A stretch of DNA of 64,000 nt from Halorussus vallis (GCF_024138165.1 NZ_CP100000.1:2604001-2668000); one strand, 5' to 3'; positions 18,137 through 31,211 are shown, numbered from the stretch's first letter. Numbers and translations: made by a program. The notes: a model not told the origin generated them from the sequence alone.

Positions 18137-19201
18137 ATGAGCGAATTCGTCGTCCCGCCAGCCCTGGAGCGCGGCGACCGCGTCGCGGTCGTCGCGCCCG
18201 CCGGCGGCAGCGCCGCGCGGTACCCGCACGTCTACGAACTCGGACTCGAACGCCTCCGCGAGATCTTCGACCTCGAACCCGTCGAGTTCCCGACCGCGAC
18301 GAAGGACGACGAGTACCTCTACGACCACCCCGAGGCGCGCGCCCGGGACGTGATGGACGCCTTCGCCGACCCGGACATCGCGGGCGTCGTGTCGACCATC
18401 GGTGGCTGGGACCAGGTTCGGATTCTGAAGCACCTCGACCCCGAGGTGCTCGTGGAGAACCCCACGCGGTTCTACGGCATCAGCGACAACACCAACCTCG
18501 CGCTCTCCCTCTGGAACCTCGGCGTCGTCTCGTTCTACGGCGGGACCGTGATGACCGACCTCGCCATACAGGGCGAGATGCACGACTACACCGTCGAGCA
18601 CCTCGAACGCGCGTTCTTCGCCGACGACCTCGGCGCGTTCGGTGAGTTGCGGCCCGCCGAGCGGTTCACCGACCACGACCTCGACTGGGAGGACCCCGAC
18701 AACCTCGACCGTACTCGCGAGATGGAGTCCAATTCCGGGTGGACCTGGCGCGGGGCCGAGACGGCCGTCTCGGGCCGAACGTGGGGCGGGTGTCTGGAGA
18801 CGCTCGACATGCAACTTCGGACAGGCCGGTACCTCCCCGCGCCCGAGGACCTCGACGGGCGGGTCCTCCTGCTCGAAACGTCCGAGGAACTCCCCGACGC
18901 GATGCACGTCCGCGAGATTCTGGTCGGGATGGGCGAGCGCGGCCTGCTGGAGCGGTTCGCGGGCGTGCTCGTCGGCCGGGCGAAGGCCCGGAACCTCTTC
19001 GAGGACCCCGGCCCCGAGGGTCGCCGGGCGTACCGCGAGCGCCAGCGCGAGGCGATAGCCGAGGTGCTCGCGGAGTACAACCCGGACGCGCCGGTCGTCT
19101 TCGACCTCGACTTCGGTCACACCGCGCCGACCGTGCCGGTGCCGGTCGGCGGACGCGTCGAAATCGACCCCGCGAGCGAGACGGTCGCGTTCGGGGAGTG
19201 A
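18137..19201 (+). CDS. S66 family peptidase (LD-carboxypeptidase/MccF-like)
   Basis: This 354-residue serine peptidase belongs to family S66, which includes LD-carboxypeptidases that trim murein peptides and MccF, which inactivates microcin C. The catalytic triad is visible: Ser116 in YGISDNTN, Glu in LLLETSEE (about 250) and His in DFGHTAPTV (about 328). The class otherwise uses GxSD and HxxP-type contexts as here. Archaea lack murein, so a MccF-like role against acylated nucleotide toxins or a peptide-recycling role is more plausible; that is inference. No signal peptide, so it is cytoplasmic. Confidence 0.85.
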   Translation: MSEFVVPPALERGDRVAVVAPAGGSAARYPHVYELGLERLREIFDLEPVEFPTATKDDEYLYDHPEARARDVMDAFADPDIAGVVSTIGGWDQVRILKHLDPEVLVENPTRFYGISDNTNLALSLWNLGVVSFYGGTVMTDLAIQGEMHDYTVEHLERAFFADDLGAFGELRPAERFTDHDLDWEDPDNLDRTREMESNSGWTWRGAETAVSGRTWGGCLETLDMQLRTGRYLPAPEDLDGRVLLLETSEELPDAMHVREILVGMGERGLLERFAGVLVGRAKARNLFEDPGPEGRRAYRERQREAIAEVLAEYNPDAPVVFDLDFGHTAPTVPVPVGGRVEIDPASETVAFGE

Positions 19202-19254
19202 GCGCGTTCCAGCGTCTATAAGGGCCGGCCGTCCCAACGTCCGATACTTACACC

Positions 19255-20499
19255 GTGAGTTCCCCCCGACGCGATAGACGCCTCCTCGCCGCGGTCGTGT
19301 TCGCCGTCCTCCTCGCCCAGGTCCTCCTCTACCCCGGCGTCCCCGACCTCGTGGCGGCGGTCGGCGCGACCACGACCCTCGACGCGAGCATGTGGTTCCT
19401 CGCCGCGGAGTTCGCGGCGTTCGTGGCCTTCGCGGGCGTCTGGGGCGCGCTGAGCGACGTCACGGGGCGGCGCGTCCCGTACATCGTCGCGGGCGCCGTC
19501 GGCGGGTCGGCGGGCTACTTCGCGCTCGCGCTCCTGCCCGCGGCGCTCTCGCTGTCGTTCGCGGAGGTGCTGGCGGTCCGCGTCCTCCAGGGTGCGACCA
19601 CCATCGGCGCGTTCTCGCTGTCGATGACGATGCTGATGGACCTCGAAGGCGGGCACGGCCGCAACATGGGCGCGGCCGGCATCGCCATCGGCCTCGGCAC
19701 CGCCGTCGGCGCGCCGCTGGGCGGTCGGCTCTACGGTTTCGGCCCGCTCGTTCCGCTGTACGTCGCGGGTGGCCTGCTGCTCTGTGCGGCGGCGCTCGCG
19801 CTCCTCGTCGGCCGGCACGCGCCGCCGGCCGACTCCGCCACAGCGGAGTCGGCCGACGACTCGACCGGCGCGACTCCGGGTCGCATCGCGGAGGCGCTCT
19901 CCGTGCTGGCCGACCGGCCGACACTGGGCGTCCCGTACGTCTTCGGGTTCATCGACCGGTTCACGGCGGGGTTCTTCGCGCTCGTCGGCACCGTCTACTT
20001 CCGCCAGGAGTTCGGCCTCGACGCCGCGACGACCGGCATCCTGCTGGGTCTGTTCTTCGTCCCCTTCGCCCTGCTCCAGTACCCCTTCGGCGTCCTCTCG
20101 GACCGCATCGGCCGGACCAAACCCATCGTCGCGGGGTCGGCGGTGTACGGCCTTGCGGTGGTGGGCGTCGGCCTCGCGCCGACGGTCGCGACCGCCGGCG
20201 CGGCGATGGTCGGCGTCGGTGTCGTCGGCGCGCTGATGGCCCCGGCGACGATGGCGCTCGTGACCGACCTGGCGACCGACGCCGACCGCGGCACCGCGAT
20301 GGCCGGGTTCAACGTCTTCGGGAGCCTCGGCTTCCTCGCCGGCATCGTCGTCGGCGGCACCGTCGCCGACGAGGTCGGCTTCCTCGCGGCGTTCCTCGTC
20401 GCGGGCGCGCTCGAAACCGCCATCGCGCTGGTGTCGATTCCGGCGTTCCTCAAGTTCGACCTCGGAGAGCGGGGCGAGGGCGCGGCGTTCGGTCGGTAG
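19255..20499 (+). CDS. MFS transporter (DHA1-like)
   Basis: This 414-residue protein has about 12 hydrophobic helices in two halves split by a polar loop near 195-215. The motif-A-like loop GALSDVTGRRVPY (about 64-76) and its counterpart GVLSDRIGRTKP in the second half identify the Major Facilitator Superfamily, drug:H+ antiporter-like. The start is GTG, 35 nt after a TCTATAAG box. Substrate unknown. It follows the S66 peptidase by 53 nt on the same strand but probably has its own promoter. Confidence 0.85.
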   Translation: MSSPRRDRRLLAAVVFAVLLAQVLLYPGVPDLVAAVGATTTLDASMWFLAAEFAAFVAFAGVWGALSDVTGRRVPYIVAGAVGGSAGYFALALLPAALSLSFAEVLAVRVLQGATTIGAFSLSMTMLMDLEGGHGRNMGAAGIAIGLGTAVGAPLGGRLYGFGPLVPLYVAGGLLLCAAALALLVGRHAPPADSATAESADDSTGATPGRIAEALSVLADRPTLGVPYVFGFIDRFTAGFFALVGTVYFRQEFGLDAATTGILLGLFFVPFALLQYPFGVLSDRIGRTKPIVAGSAVYGLAVVGVGLAPTVATAGAAMVGVGVVGALMAPATMALVTDLATDADRGTAMAGFNVFGSLGFLAGIVVGGTVADEVGFLAAFLVAGALETAIALVSIPAFLKFDLGERGEGAAFGR

Positions 20500-20551
20500 C
20501 GTTCGCCGATACCCGTATCAGTCTCGGCGTCGACGACCCTAGCCGTTCCGG

Positions 20552-20854
20552 ATGTCACAGATTTCACGAAATCACGAAACCACGACAGAAACCGCGGTCA
20601 CGGTCGTGCGGTGGGCGGCGATGGCGCTCGCGACGTACGCGGTGATGGGGGTCGTCTACTCGGTGCTGGTGCTGGCCTCCGCCGGCGGGCCGTTACTCTC
20701 GGAGTCGCGTTGGGAGGTGATGACGGCGTTCCTCCTCCCGGCGTTCTACGCCAACCCCACGCGGGCGCTGGTCGTCCCGGGAATCGCGGCGGTCGCGTTC
20801 GTCGTCTCGGCGGTTGCGGTGGTACTCGCCGCCCGGGCTATCGAGTCGCTCTGA
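20552..20854 (+). CDS. small hypothetical membrane protein
   Basis: This 100-residue protein has two hydrophobic segments at about 19-45 and 72-97, separated by a short loop rich in aromatic and charged residues. No family motif is recognised. It lies 52 nt after the MFS gene and could be co-transcribed. It is convergent with the aminotransferase gene that follows. Confidence 0.55.
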   Translation: MSQISRNHETTTETAVTVVRWAAMALATYAVMGVVYSVLVLASAGGPLLSESRWEVMTAFLLPAFYANPTRALVVPGIAAVAFVVSAVAVVLAARAIESL

Positions 20855-20910
20855 AACGAAATCGGGCGACGCCGAAAAAGCGGAAACGGAAACGGAACCG
20901 GGACCAGTCG

Positions 20911-22080
20911 CTACCGCAGGATATCGCGGGCCGCGTCGACGCCCGCTTCCGCGTTCACGTCGGCGCCAACCGCCTCGAAGGCCTCGCCGATGGTGCGCAC
21001 GCCGCGCAGAATCTGCTCGCTGGAGAGGCCGCCCATGTTGCTCACGCGGAAGATCTCGCCGCCGAGGTGAGCCTGCCCGCCGCTGATGGAGACGCCGCGC
21101 TCCGTCACGGCGTCGAAGAAGGCGTCGGGGTTCTCGCGCACGTCGGCGGGCAGCGAGATGGCCGTCAGCGTGTTCGAGAACTCCGTGGCCTCGTTACGCT
21201 CGGGGAAACTCTCCAGTCCCATCGCGCGGAAGGCCTCGCGGAACGCCTTCGACTGCTCGCGGTGGCGCTCGATGCGCTCGGGCATCCCCTCCTCGGCGAT
21301 GTCCTCGACCGCGACCGCGAGGCCCCGGAAGAGCGGGACCGCGCTCGTAAAGGGCGTCTGGTGGGACTCGGCCTTCCGGAGGTGCCAGTCGAGGTCCTCG
21401 TAGAAGGGCGCGGCGTCGCCGTCGAACTGCTCCTGGGCGGCCTCGGTGGCGTACATCGCGGAGGTGCCCGGCGGCGCGGCCAGGCACTTCTGAGCGTCGG
21501 TGACTGCCACGTCGACGTTCCAGTCGTCGACGCGGAACTCGTCGCCGCCGATGGAGGTCACGCCGTCGACGACGAAGGTGGCGTCATGCTCGGCGGCGAT
21601 TTCGCCGACCTCCTCGACGGGGTTCAGCAGGCCCGTGGAGGTTTCGTTGTGGACCATCGTCACCACGTCGGTGTCGTCGTCGACCGCCTCGGCGACTTCG
21701 TCGAGGTCGAGGGACTGCCCCCACGTCGCATCGACGGCGTCGACCGAGGCGTACCGGTCGGCGATTCGCTTGAATCGCCGGCCGAACTTCCCGTTGACGA
21801 GCGCGACGACGTCTCCGCCGTCGCCGACGAGGTTGGCGACCGCGGCCTCCATCGCCATCGTCGCGGTGCCGTTGAAGATGAGACTGGTGCCGTCGCTCGC
21901 GGTCGAAGACCCGTCGAGCGTCGACTCGGTGAAGACGTAGTCGAGCGCGTCCTGCGCCCGCTCGTAGACGGCCTCGAACTCCGCGGAACGGTGCGAGACC
22001 ATCGGTTCGCTCATCGCCTGTCGCACCTCGCGCGTGACGGGGACCGGACCCGGATTCAAGAGGAGAAAGTCCTCGCGCAT
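20911..22080 (-). CDS. class V aminotransferase (alanine-glyoxylate/serine-pyruvate type)
   Basis: This 389-residue PLP-dependent fold-type I enzyme belongs to class V. The Schiff-base lysine is Lys198 in VAVTDAQKCLAAPPG. The N-terminal LLLNPGPVPV and the segment VDGVTSIGGDEF (about 171-182, with the PLP-ring Asp) are typical of alanine-glyoxylate or serine-pyruvate aminotransferases. Archaeal members may also act in phosphoserine-like or sulfopyruvate pathways, so substrate is uncertain. It stands alone and is divergent from the PRC-barrel-like gene. Confidence 0.88.
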   Translation of the reverse strand: MREDFLLLNPGPVPVTREVRQAMSEPMVSHRSAEFEAVYERAQDALDYVFTESTLDGSSTASDGTSLIFNGTATMAMEAAVANLVGDGGDVVALVNGKFGRRFKRIADRYASVDAVDATWGQSLDLDEVAEAVDDDTDVVTMVHNETSTGLLNPVEEVGEIAAEHDATFVVDGVTSIGGDEFRVDDWNVDVAVTDAQKCLAAPPGTSAMYATEAAQEQFDGDAAPFYEDLDWHLRKAESHQTPFTSAVPLFRGLAVAVEDIAEEGMPERIERHREQSKAFREAFRAMGLESFPERNEATEFSNTLTAISLPADVRENPDAFFDAVTERGVSISGGQAHLGGEIFRVSNMGGLSSEQILRGVRTIGEAFEAVGADVNAEAGVDAARDILR

Positions 22081-22268
22081 GGCTCAAACGTTCACGGCCG
22101 ACGGCTTAAAGTCGCGGGTGCTCGCAAATGCCGCCAATTTCGCCGGAATTGCGGCGGAGCGATACGCGTGCGGCGGCCCGCCGGAACGCGCCACCGCCGG
22201 CGGAGATGTGAGACGCCTGCCAAGCGGCCATAGCTCTGATGTGTGCATTCGTTGTATTTCCGACGCCT

Positions 22269-22505
22269 ATGGTAGAATTCAGTGACAGCGACGAGGGCAA
22301 GCCCGTGAAGATGGACGGAGAGAAGGTCGGCATGATCAAGACGGTCGAGCACGGCACCGCCTACGTCGACCCGGACGCCGGCATCACCGACAAGATAAAG
22401 GCGAAACTCGACTGGGGCGAGCGAGACGAGGACACCTACCCGCTTCAGGAGCGGGCCGTCGACACCATCACGGACGACGAGATTCGCCTGCGGAGCAACC
22501 TGTAA
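22269..22505 (+). CDS. PRC-barrel-like small protein
   Basis: This 78-residue acidic protein has a short beta-rich pattern (KPVKMDGEKVGMIKTVEHGTAYVDPD) that resembles a PRC-barrel domain, a small beta-barrel found in RNA-processing and photosynthetic proteins. The reading frame opens ten codons earlier, but the ATG at 22269 gives the usual start MVEFSDSDEG. It is convergent with the TraB-like gene. Domain assignment is from pattern only. Confidence 0.6.
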   Translation: MVEFSDSDEGKPVKMDGEKVGMIKTVEHGTAYVDPDAGITDKIKAKLDWGERDEDTYPLQERAVDTITDDEIRLRSNL

Positions 22506-22530
22506 GGTCCCGCCGGCCCGACTCCACGTC

Positions 22531-25639
<3,109 letters not shown>

Positions 25640-25665
25640 CGAGAGCGCGTTCGAAGCCCGGCGAT

Positions 25666-26544
25666 TCAGAGGTCCTCGTCCTTGAACACCCAGTACCCCA
25701 CGGCGACCGGCACCAGCAGCCACAGCAGGAACTGCGCGACCACGACCGGGTCCGAGAGGTAGAACGGCACGTCGCCCAACCGCTGGGTGATGATCTGCTT
25801 CTCCATCCGTCCGGCGCCGTACAGCCGAGCGTCCAGTACGCTACCCGTGTAGAGGCGCGCCAGCAGCGTCTCGTACGCCCGGACCGGGTTGAAGTACTTG
25901 ATGAACAGCCCGTACTTCACGAGAGTCATCGTGTCGAGGCCGAGCGAGAGCTGGTCGTTGAACAAGCTGAGGATGCGCCGAACCTGGGTCCAGAGCATCG
26001 TGAACAGCACGTAGAGGCCGACCGTGCCGAGCATCGCGCGGCGGTTGGTCGAGGTCGCGGCCGAAACCGCGACCGCGATGGAGACGAAGACGACGCCCAG
26101 CAGCACCGTCAACACGACGAACGCGAGGTAGTTGAGTATCTTCACGCCCACGCCGTAGGCCGCCAGCACGACGAGCGCGAGGACGAGTCCGGACAGTATC
26201 GACACCGCGACGACCGCGCTCCGGCCGACGGTCTTGCCGACGATGGCGTCCTTCCGGGAGTGGGGCAGCGACAGCAGTAGCTTGATGGTGCCCGACTCGC
26301 GCTCGCCGACGACCGAACTGTAGGAGGCGACCGTCGCCACCAGCGGGATGACCAGCGCGATGACGAACTGGCCCAGCGTCCGGACGAACGCGTCGGTGGT
26401 GAGCGACCCGTCGTTCGGGACGTTCGACCCGATGAAGTACGCGCTCCCGACGAACAGGCCGAGGAAGATGGCCGCCATCCCCCAGAGCCACTTCGAGCGC
26501 ACGGCGTCCTGGAAGTCCTTCCGGGCGACCGCCTGCCAGGTCAT
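25666..26544 (-). CDS. ABC-2 type transporter permease
   Basis: This 292-residue protein has six hydrophobic segments at about 20-40, 55-80, 105-135, 140-165, 175-200 and 260-285. A large soluble loop sits between the last two, as in ABC-2 permeases of the Nos/Cu- or Na-export type. SSVVGERESGTIKLLLSLP is a typical coupling-helix region. Its start overlaps the stop of the ATPase gene by four bases (ATGA). Together they form a two-gene exporter of unknown substrate. Confidence 0.87.
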   Translation of the reverse strand: MTWQAVARKDFQDAVRSKWLWGMAAIFLGLFVGSAYFIGSNVPNDGSLTTDAFVRTLGQFVIALVIPLVATVASYSSVVGERESGTIKLLLSLPHSRKDAIVGKTVGRSAVVAVSILSGLVLALVVLAAYGVGVKILNYLAFVVLTVLLGVVFVSIAVAVSAATSTNRRAMLGTVGLYVLFTMLWTQVRRILSLFNDQLSLGLDTMTLVKYGLFIKYFNPVRAYETLLARLYTGSVLDARLYGAGRMEKQIITQRLGDVPFYLSDPVVVAQFLLWLLVPVAVGYWVFKDEDL

Positions 26545-27467
26545 GCTCGCACCTCCTCGGTTTCGCCGTCGGTGGTGTAGGCCATGAAGAGGTCCTCCAG
26601 GCTCGCCTCCTCGGTTTCGAAGTCCTCGACGGTCGCGCCCGACTCCTCCAGCGTGGAGATGACGCGGGTCTTGGCGTCGCCCTCGCAGGTGACCCGGAGG
26701 ATATCGCCCTCGCGCGCCACCTCCGAGACGCCCGACAGCGCGCTGACGGACGCGACCGCCTCGTCGGTGAGCGAGTCGACGGTCACGCGGAGCACGGTGT
26801 CGCCGCCCGCGGCCTCGCGCAGGCCCTCGATGGAGTCCTCGGCGACCAGTTCGCCGTCGCGCATGATGCCCACGCGGTCGCAGACCGCCTCGACCTGCCC
26901 CAGGATGTGGCTGGAGAAGAAGACGGTCGCACCCCGGTCGGCCTCCGCCTGGACGATCTCGCGCATCTGGCGCGCGCCCTGGGGGTCCAGTCCCGTCGAG
27001 GGTTCGTCGAGGATGAGCATGTCCGGTTCGCCGACCAGCGCCATCCCGAGGACGAGTCGCTGGGCCATCCCCTTCGAGTAGCCGCCGGCCTTGCGGTCGC
27101 CGTCGCCCGCCAGGCCCACGCGGTCGAGGATGGCGTCGGGGTCGTCTTCGACCTCCTTGGATTCGATGGCGAATTCGAGGTGCTGGCGTCCCGTGAGTCG
27201 GTCGTACACCGAGAAGCCCTCGGGGAGCACGCCGAGGCGCTCGCGCACCGCGACGCTCTCGCGGTGGGCGTCATTGCCCAGCACGCGCACGTCGCCGTCG
27301 GTCGGCCGGACGAAGTCCAGGATCATGTTGATGGTCGTGGACTTGCCCGCGCCGTTCGGCCCGAGGAAGCCGAACACTTCGCCTTCCTCGACCGTGAACG
27401 AGAGGTCGCGGACGGCGACGACGTCGCCGTACCGCTTGGTCACCCCGTCGAGTTCTATCGCGGTCAT
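26541..27467 (-). CDS. ABC transporter ATP-binding protein
   Basis: This 308-residue ATPase drives the ABC-2 permease encoded immediately downstream. It shows Walker A GPNGAGKST (about 36-44), the signature YSKGMAQRL, Walker B MLILDEPSTGLD and a C-terminal accessory domain (about 215-300) typical of drug/antibiotic or Na+ exporter ATPases. It is the first gene of the operon and overlaps the permease gene by four bases. Confidence 0.93.
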   Translation of the reverse strand: MTAIELDGVTKRYGDVVAVRDLSFTVEEGEVFGFLGPNGAGKSTTINMILDFVRPTDGDVRVLGNDAHRESVAVRERLGVLPEGFSVYDRLTGRQHLEFAIESKEVEDDPDAILDRVGLAGDGDRKAGGYSKGMAQRLVLGMALVGEPDMLILDEPSTGLDPQGARQMREIVQAEADRGATVFFSSHILGQVEAVCDRVGIMRDGELVAEDSIEGLREAAGGDTVLRVTVDSLTDEAVASVSALSGVSEVAREGDILRVTCEGDAKTRVISTLEESGATVEDFETEEASLEDLFMAYTTDGETEEVRA

Positions 27468-27616
27468 TGTCGGCGGTTTTGCGGCACCCAGGGTAAAGCT
27501 TTGTCCTTATCGTGTCGACGGCCGGACGAAAAACGGGGGTTGCGAAGTCGTCGATTTCGCCGTTCAGCCGGCCGCTCCGGCCTCTCGACCGACGGACGCC
27601 GCCTCGGCCGGACCGC

Positions 27617-27892
27617 TCACACCGCGTCGTCCGGGTCGTTCTGCTCGGCCATCCGGGCCGCCTCCGTCGCGTACCGCTCGCGCGTCTCGTCGTCCTCGGT
27701 CGGCTTCAGTCGCTCCGGGTCGGCGTCGATGGCGGCGGTCACCTCGCTGTCGCCGCGGCGCACGATGGCGGCCGCCCGCTCCTGCTGGAGGTAGCGCTCG
27801 CCGTCGGGCGTCGCGTACACCAGCACCACGAGGTCGCGGTCGGTGTAGGTGCGCTCGACAAGCCAGAGTCGCACGTCGTCGTCTCCGTCCAT
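27617..27892 (-). CDS. small conserved hypothetical protein
   Basis: This 91-residue acidic protein has a beta-strand-rich first half (VRLWLVERTYTDRDLVVLVY) and a charged helical second half. The frame is open further upstream but the ATG at 27892 gives a haloarchaeal-looking start (MDGDDDVRL). No family recognised. It is 150 nt from the ABC ATPase gene start and read toward it. Confidence 0.6.
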   Translation of the reverse strand: MDGDDDVRLWLVERTYTDRDLVVLVYATPDGERYLQQERAAAIVRRGDSEVTAAIDADPERLKPTEDDETRERYATEAARMAEQNDPDDAV

Positions 27893-28022
27893 ACCGTCAC
27901 GTCGGGCGTCGCGGTGTTGAATCCACGGGGTTCGGCGTCGGGGGAGAATCGGATTCGACCCGGCGCGATTTCGGGTTCGAGAAGTGAAACCCTGGACTTC
28001 GCATTTCCGACCTTTTTCGCCT

Positions 28023-28062
28023 TCCGGGCGCGGCCGCGAGCGTGCTCGCGGCCGCGCCCGGA
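28023..28062. repeat. near-perfect palindrome in a 500-nt spacer
   Basis: Nineteen bases at 28023-28041 pair perfectly with 28044-28062 (CGGGCGCGGCCGCGAG arm) around a 2-nt centre, so a stable cruciform or hairpin is possible. The spacer 27893-28392 holds no supported gene. A smaller imperfect hairpin, with GAAACCG/CGGTTTC arms (28356-28382), lies just before the next start codon and could form in the leader RNA. Confidence 0.6.
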
Positions 28063-28392
28063 GCCATGGAACCCCCTTCGAGGTCGTTCGTTTCCGCACA
28101 AAAGTCGGGTTTCGTAGCGGGCCGGGAGAATTCGCCTCGGTTTTCTCGGTTTTACCCTGGTTTCGACTCATTGTTTTCGGCGTGAGTCGAGATACCGAAT
28201 CCCGCGACGAGTGCTGAACTATACCATTCGGCGATGAAGGGTTCCGTTTCGTGACACTGCCAGTAGCGTTAAGATGTACAGGGCCGTACCTGGGTGACGA
28301 ATGAGTCTACGTGGGTGGCAGGTACGAACGGGGAACAGCGTAGGAACACGGGACCGAAACCGCCTTCCGGGCGGTCGGTTTCACGCGTAACG

Positions 28393-29007
28393 ATGAGCCA
28401 GTCCCCGCTGTCTCAGGCGACCGACGACCGTCTGGCGAACATGCTGTTCCAGGGCGAGGAGGTCGAAGAGGAGTTCACCGCCGACGGCGCGCGCGTCGCG
28501 GTGACGACCCACCGCGTCCTGGTGTTCACCCCCGACGGTGACGCCAACGGCCGCCGCTTCGACCACGCCGACCGCCCGAACGTCGTCGACGCAACCGTCC
28601 GAACCAGCGGCCGCGAGTCCTACGTCGGGTGGGGCGCTCGCGTCGCGGTGTACGGCGTGGTGTTGCTCGGCGGCGGCTTCCTCCTGAAGAGCAGCGGCAT
28701 CGTCGAGCAGTTCGGCAGCGTCGACCCGCCGGAGTCCGCTCCCGCGGGCGGCATCGTCCAGTTCGTCGACGTCCTCCCGCACGCGCTGGCCGCGATGACC
28801 GACGTCTTCCTCCTGCTGGGCGGCCTGCTGTTGCTGGGCGCCGCCGGCCTGCTGGCGCTGTACTTCGGGTCGCGCTCGCGCGAACTGGTCATCGAGCGCT
28901 CGGGCCGCGACCCCATCCGAGTCCCCATCCGGGACGACGACGGCGAGCGAATCGCCCGACGGCTCCGCACGGTCGTAGGGACAGCTTCAAAGCCGAGCGG
29001 CGACTAA
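28393..29007 (+). CDS. hypothetical protein with two TM helices
   Basis: This 204-residue protein has an N-terminal soluble beta-rich region (1-70; VAVTTHRVLVFTPDG resembles a bacterial PH-like domain). Two hydrophobic helices follow at about 77-98 and 128-160, then a C-terminal beta-rich part (ELVIERSGRDPIRVPI). The ATG at 28393 is chosen; the frame is open 33 codons upstream. It is followed by uvrC after 9 nt, so the two may be co-transcribed. Function unknown. Confidence 0.65.
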   Translation: MSQSPLSQATDDRLANMLFQGEEVEEEFTADGARVAVTTHRVLVFTPDGDANGRRFDHADRPNVVDATVRTSGRESYVGWGARVAVYGVVLLGGGFLLKSSGIVEQFGSVDPPESAPAGGIVQFVDVLPHALAAMTDVFLLLGGLLLLGAAGLLALYFGSRSRELVIERSGRDPIRVPIRDDDGERIARRLRTVVGTASKPSGD

Positions 29008-29016
29008 CCTCGGTCG

Positions 29017-30888
29017 ATGGATGGGGACGCGGTCCGGGCGCGCGCGGCCGAATTGCCGCGCGAACCCGGCGTCTATCAGTTCCAAGATGGAGAGACGGTC
29101 CTCTACGTCGGCAAGGCCGTCGAGCTACGCGACCGGGTGCGGTCGTACGCCGACCCGCGGGGCAGGCGCATCCGGCGGATGGTCGAGCGCGCCGACCGCA
29201 TCGACTACTCGGTCACCGACACCGAAACCCAGGCGCTACTCCTCGAAGCGAACCTCATCAAGCGGTTCCAGCCGCGGTACAACGTCCGGCTGAAGGACGA
29301 CAAGTCCTACCCCCTCGTGGAACTCACCGACCACGAGTTCCCCCGCATCGAGGTCACCCGCGACCCCGACCCGGAGGCCAGCGCCACCCGCGGCACCGAC
29401 GGCCCGCGGGTGTTCGGCCCGTTCACGAAGAAGACCCGGGTCGAGACGGTCGTGAAGGCCCTGCGGGAAACCTACGGCGTCCGGGGCTGTTCGGACCACA
29501 AGTTCGCCAACCGCGACCGGCCCTGCCTCGACTACGACATCGGACTCTGCACCGCGCCCTGCACCGGCGAAATCGGCCGAGAGGGCTATCTGGCGGACGT
29601 GGAGTCGGTCGTTCGGTTCTTCGAGGGCGAAACCGGCGTGCTCGCCGACCCACTCCGCCGGGAGATGGAGCGGGCCGCCCAGGGCCAGGAGTTCGAGCGC
29701 GCGGCGAACCTCCGGGACAAACTCGAAGCCGTCGAGAACTTCCACGGCGGCGCGGGCGAGGCGGTCGCCAGCCAGCGCGACGAGCGCTCCGTCGACGTGC
29801 TCGGCGTCGCGCTCGAAGGCGAGTCGGCGACGGTCGCACGCCTCCACAGCGAGGCCGGTCAACTGGTCGAGCGCGAACGGCACGCCGTCTCGATACCCGA
29901 TGCGGACGAGACGAGCGAGGCCGACGCCGACGAGGCGAGCGCTGGCGCTCGCGACGAGGAAGCCCGACCCGGGGCCGTCCTCGCGGCGTTCGTCCCGCAG
30001 TACTACGCCGAGCGCCGGTTGCCCGACGCCCTCCTGCTCTCGGAGCGCCCCGACGACCGGGACGTGCTCGACTGGCTCGAACGCGAGGGCGTGGCGGTCC
30101 GAGTGCCCGGCGCGGGCCGCGAGGCGACCCTCGTGGACCTCGCGCTCAAGAACGCCCGCCGGGGGTCGAGCCAACCCGACGCCCTCGCGGCGCTCCGCGA
30201 CGAACTGAACTTGAGCCGGGTGCCCAAGCGCATCGAGGGGTTCGACGTGAGCCACGCCCAGGGTACCGCCGCGGTCGGGAGCGACGTCACCTTCGTCGAC
30301 GGGTCGGCCGAGAAGTCCGACTACCGCCGGAAGAAGCTCCGGGACGAGAACGACGACTACGCCAACATGTACGACCTCGTGCGGTGGCGCGCCGACCGCG
30401 CCGTCGAGGGTCGCGACGACCGGCCGGACCCCGACCTCCTGCTCATCGACGGCGGCGAGGGCCAACTCGGCGCGGCCCGCGACGCGCTCACCGACGCCAG
30501 GTGGGACGTGCCCGCAATCGCGCTCGCGAAGGCGGAGGAACTGGTCGTGACGCCCGACGGCAGTCCCGCGAGCGAAGCGAGGGGGAGTTCGTCGCGAGCG
30601 AAGCGAAGCTACGTAACGTACGACTGGCCCAACGACGCGGCCCACCTCCACGTCCTCCAGCGGGTCCGCGACGAGGCCCACCGCTTCGCTGTCCAGTACC
30701 ACCAGACGCTTCGGGACGACGTCTCGACCGAACTCGACAACGTGCCCGGCATCGGACCCCAGACCCGCCGAAAACTCCTCCGGCGCTTCGGGAGCGTCGA
30801 GGGCATCCGGAAGGCCTCGCCGACCGAGTTGCGGGCGGTCGAGGGCGTCGGGGAGAAGACGGCCGAGACGCTGGCGACTCAGCTCTGA
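29017..30888 (+). CDS. uvrC: excinuclease ABC subunit C
   Basis: UvrC makes both incisions during nucleotide excision repair with UvrB. The 623-residue protein has an N-terminal GIY-YIG domain ([18 protein letters not shown]), a cysteine-bearing region ([15 protein letters not shown]), a UVR motif ([17 protein letters not shown]), an RNase H-like endonuclease domain ([16 protein letters not shown], about 407-422) and a C-terminal tandem HhH domain ([14 protein letters not shown]). An acidic low-complexity insert lies near 290-315, and a short basic Ser/Arg-rich insert near 515-530. The gene overlaps the next convergent gene by 10 nt. Confidence 0.95.
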   Translation: MDGDAVRARAAELPREPGVYQFQDGETVLYVGKAVELRDRVRSYADPRGRRIRRMVERADRIDYSVTDTETQALLLEANLIKRFQPRYNVRLKDDKSYPLVELTDHEFPRIEVTRDPDPEASATRGTDGPRVFGPFTKKTRVETVVKALRETYGVRGCSDHKFANRDRPCLDYDIGLCTAPCTGEIGREGYLADVESVVRFFEGETGVLADPLRREMERAAQGQEFERAANLRDKLEAVENFHGGAGEAVASQRDERSVDVLGVALEGESATVARLHSEAGQLVERERHAVSIPDADETSEADADEASAGARDEEARPGAVLAAFVPQYYAERRLPDALLLSERPDDRDVLDWLEREGVAVRVPGAGREATLVDLALKNARRGSSQPDALAALRDELNLSRVPKRIEGFDVSHAQGTAAVGSDVTFVDGSAEKSDYRRKKLRDENDDYANMYDLVRWRADRAVEGRDDRPDPDLLLIDGGEGQLGAARDALTDARWDVPAIALAKAEELVVTPDGSPASEARGSSSRAKRSYVTYDWPNDAAHLHVLQRVRDEAHRFAVQYHQTLRDDVSTELDNVPGIGPQTRRKLLRRFGSVEGIRKASPTELRAVEGVGEKTAETLATQL

Positions 30889-31211
30889 GCGCTCTCGCTC
30901 ATCGTTTCTCGCGCTCGCCCGGTCCACGCCAGCAGCACCGCGACCGCGAGCAACAGCGCGAACCCAAGCAGAACCTCGGCCTGGAGGAGTCCGACCACGG
31001 CCAGGCCCGCGGTGGCGACGCCCGCGAGGCGGTAGCGGTCGTACCAGATGCCGAGCGCCGCGACCAGCGCGAACGACAGCGGCAGCAAGTAGATGAGCGG
31101 CCCTGCTCCGCCGAATCCACCCTGGGTGTGGGTGTAGACGCCGATGAACAGGAACAGCATCACGACGGCGACCGAGAATCCCCGGGCCATTGCGACGCGA
31201 ACGTTCGACAT
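30879..31211 (-). CDS. small membrane protein, four TM segments
   Basis: This 110-residue protein consists largely of hydrophobic segments at about 12-27, 38-56, 60-75 and 80-96. It is convergent with uvrC and overlaps its last 10 nt. No family recognised; probably a conserved haloarchaeal inner-membrane protein. Confidence 0.55.
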   Translation of the reverse strand: MSNVRVAMARGFSVAVVMLFLFIGVYTHTQGGFGGAGPLIYLLPLSFALVAALGIWYDRYRLAGVATAGLAVVGLLQAEVLLGFALLLAVAVLLAWTGRARETMSESAQS

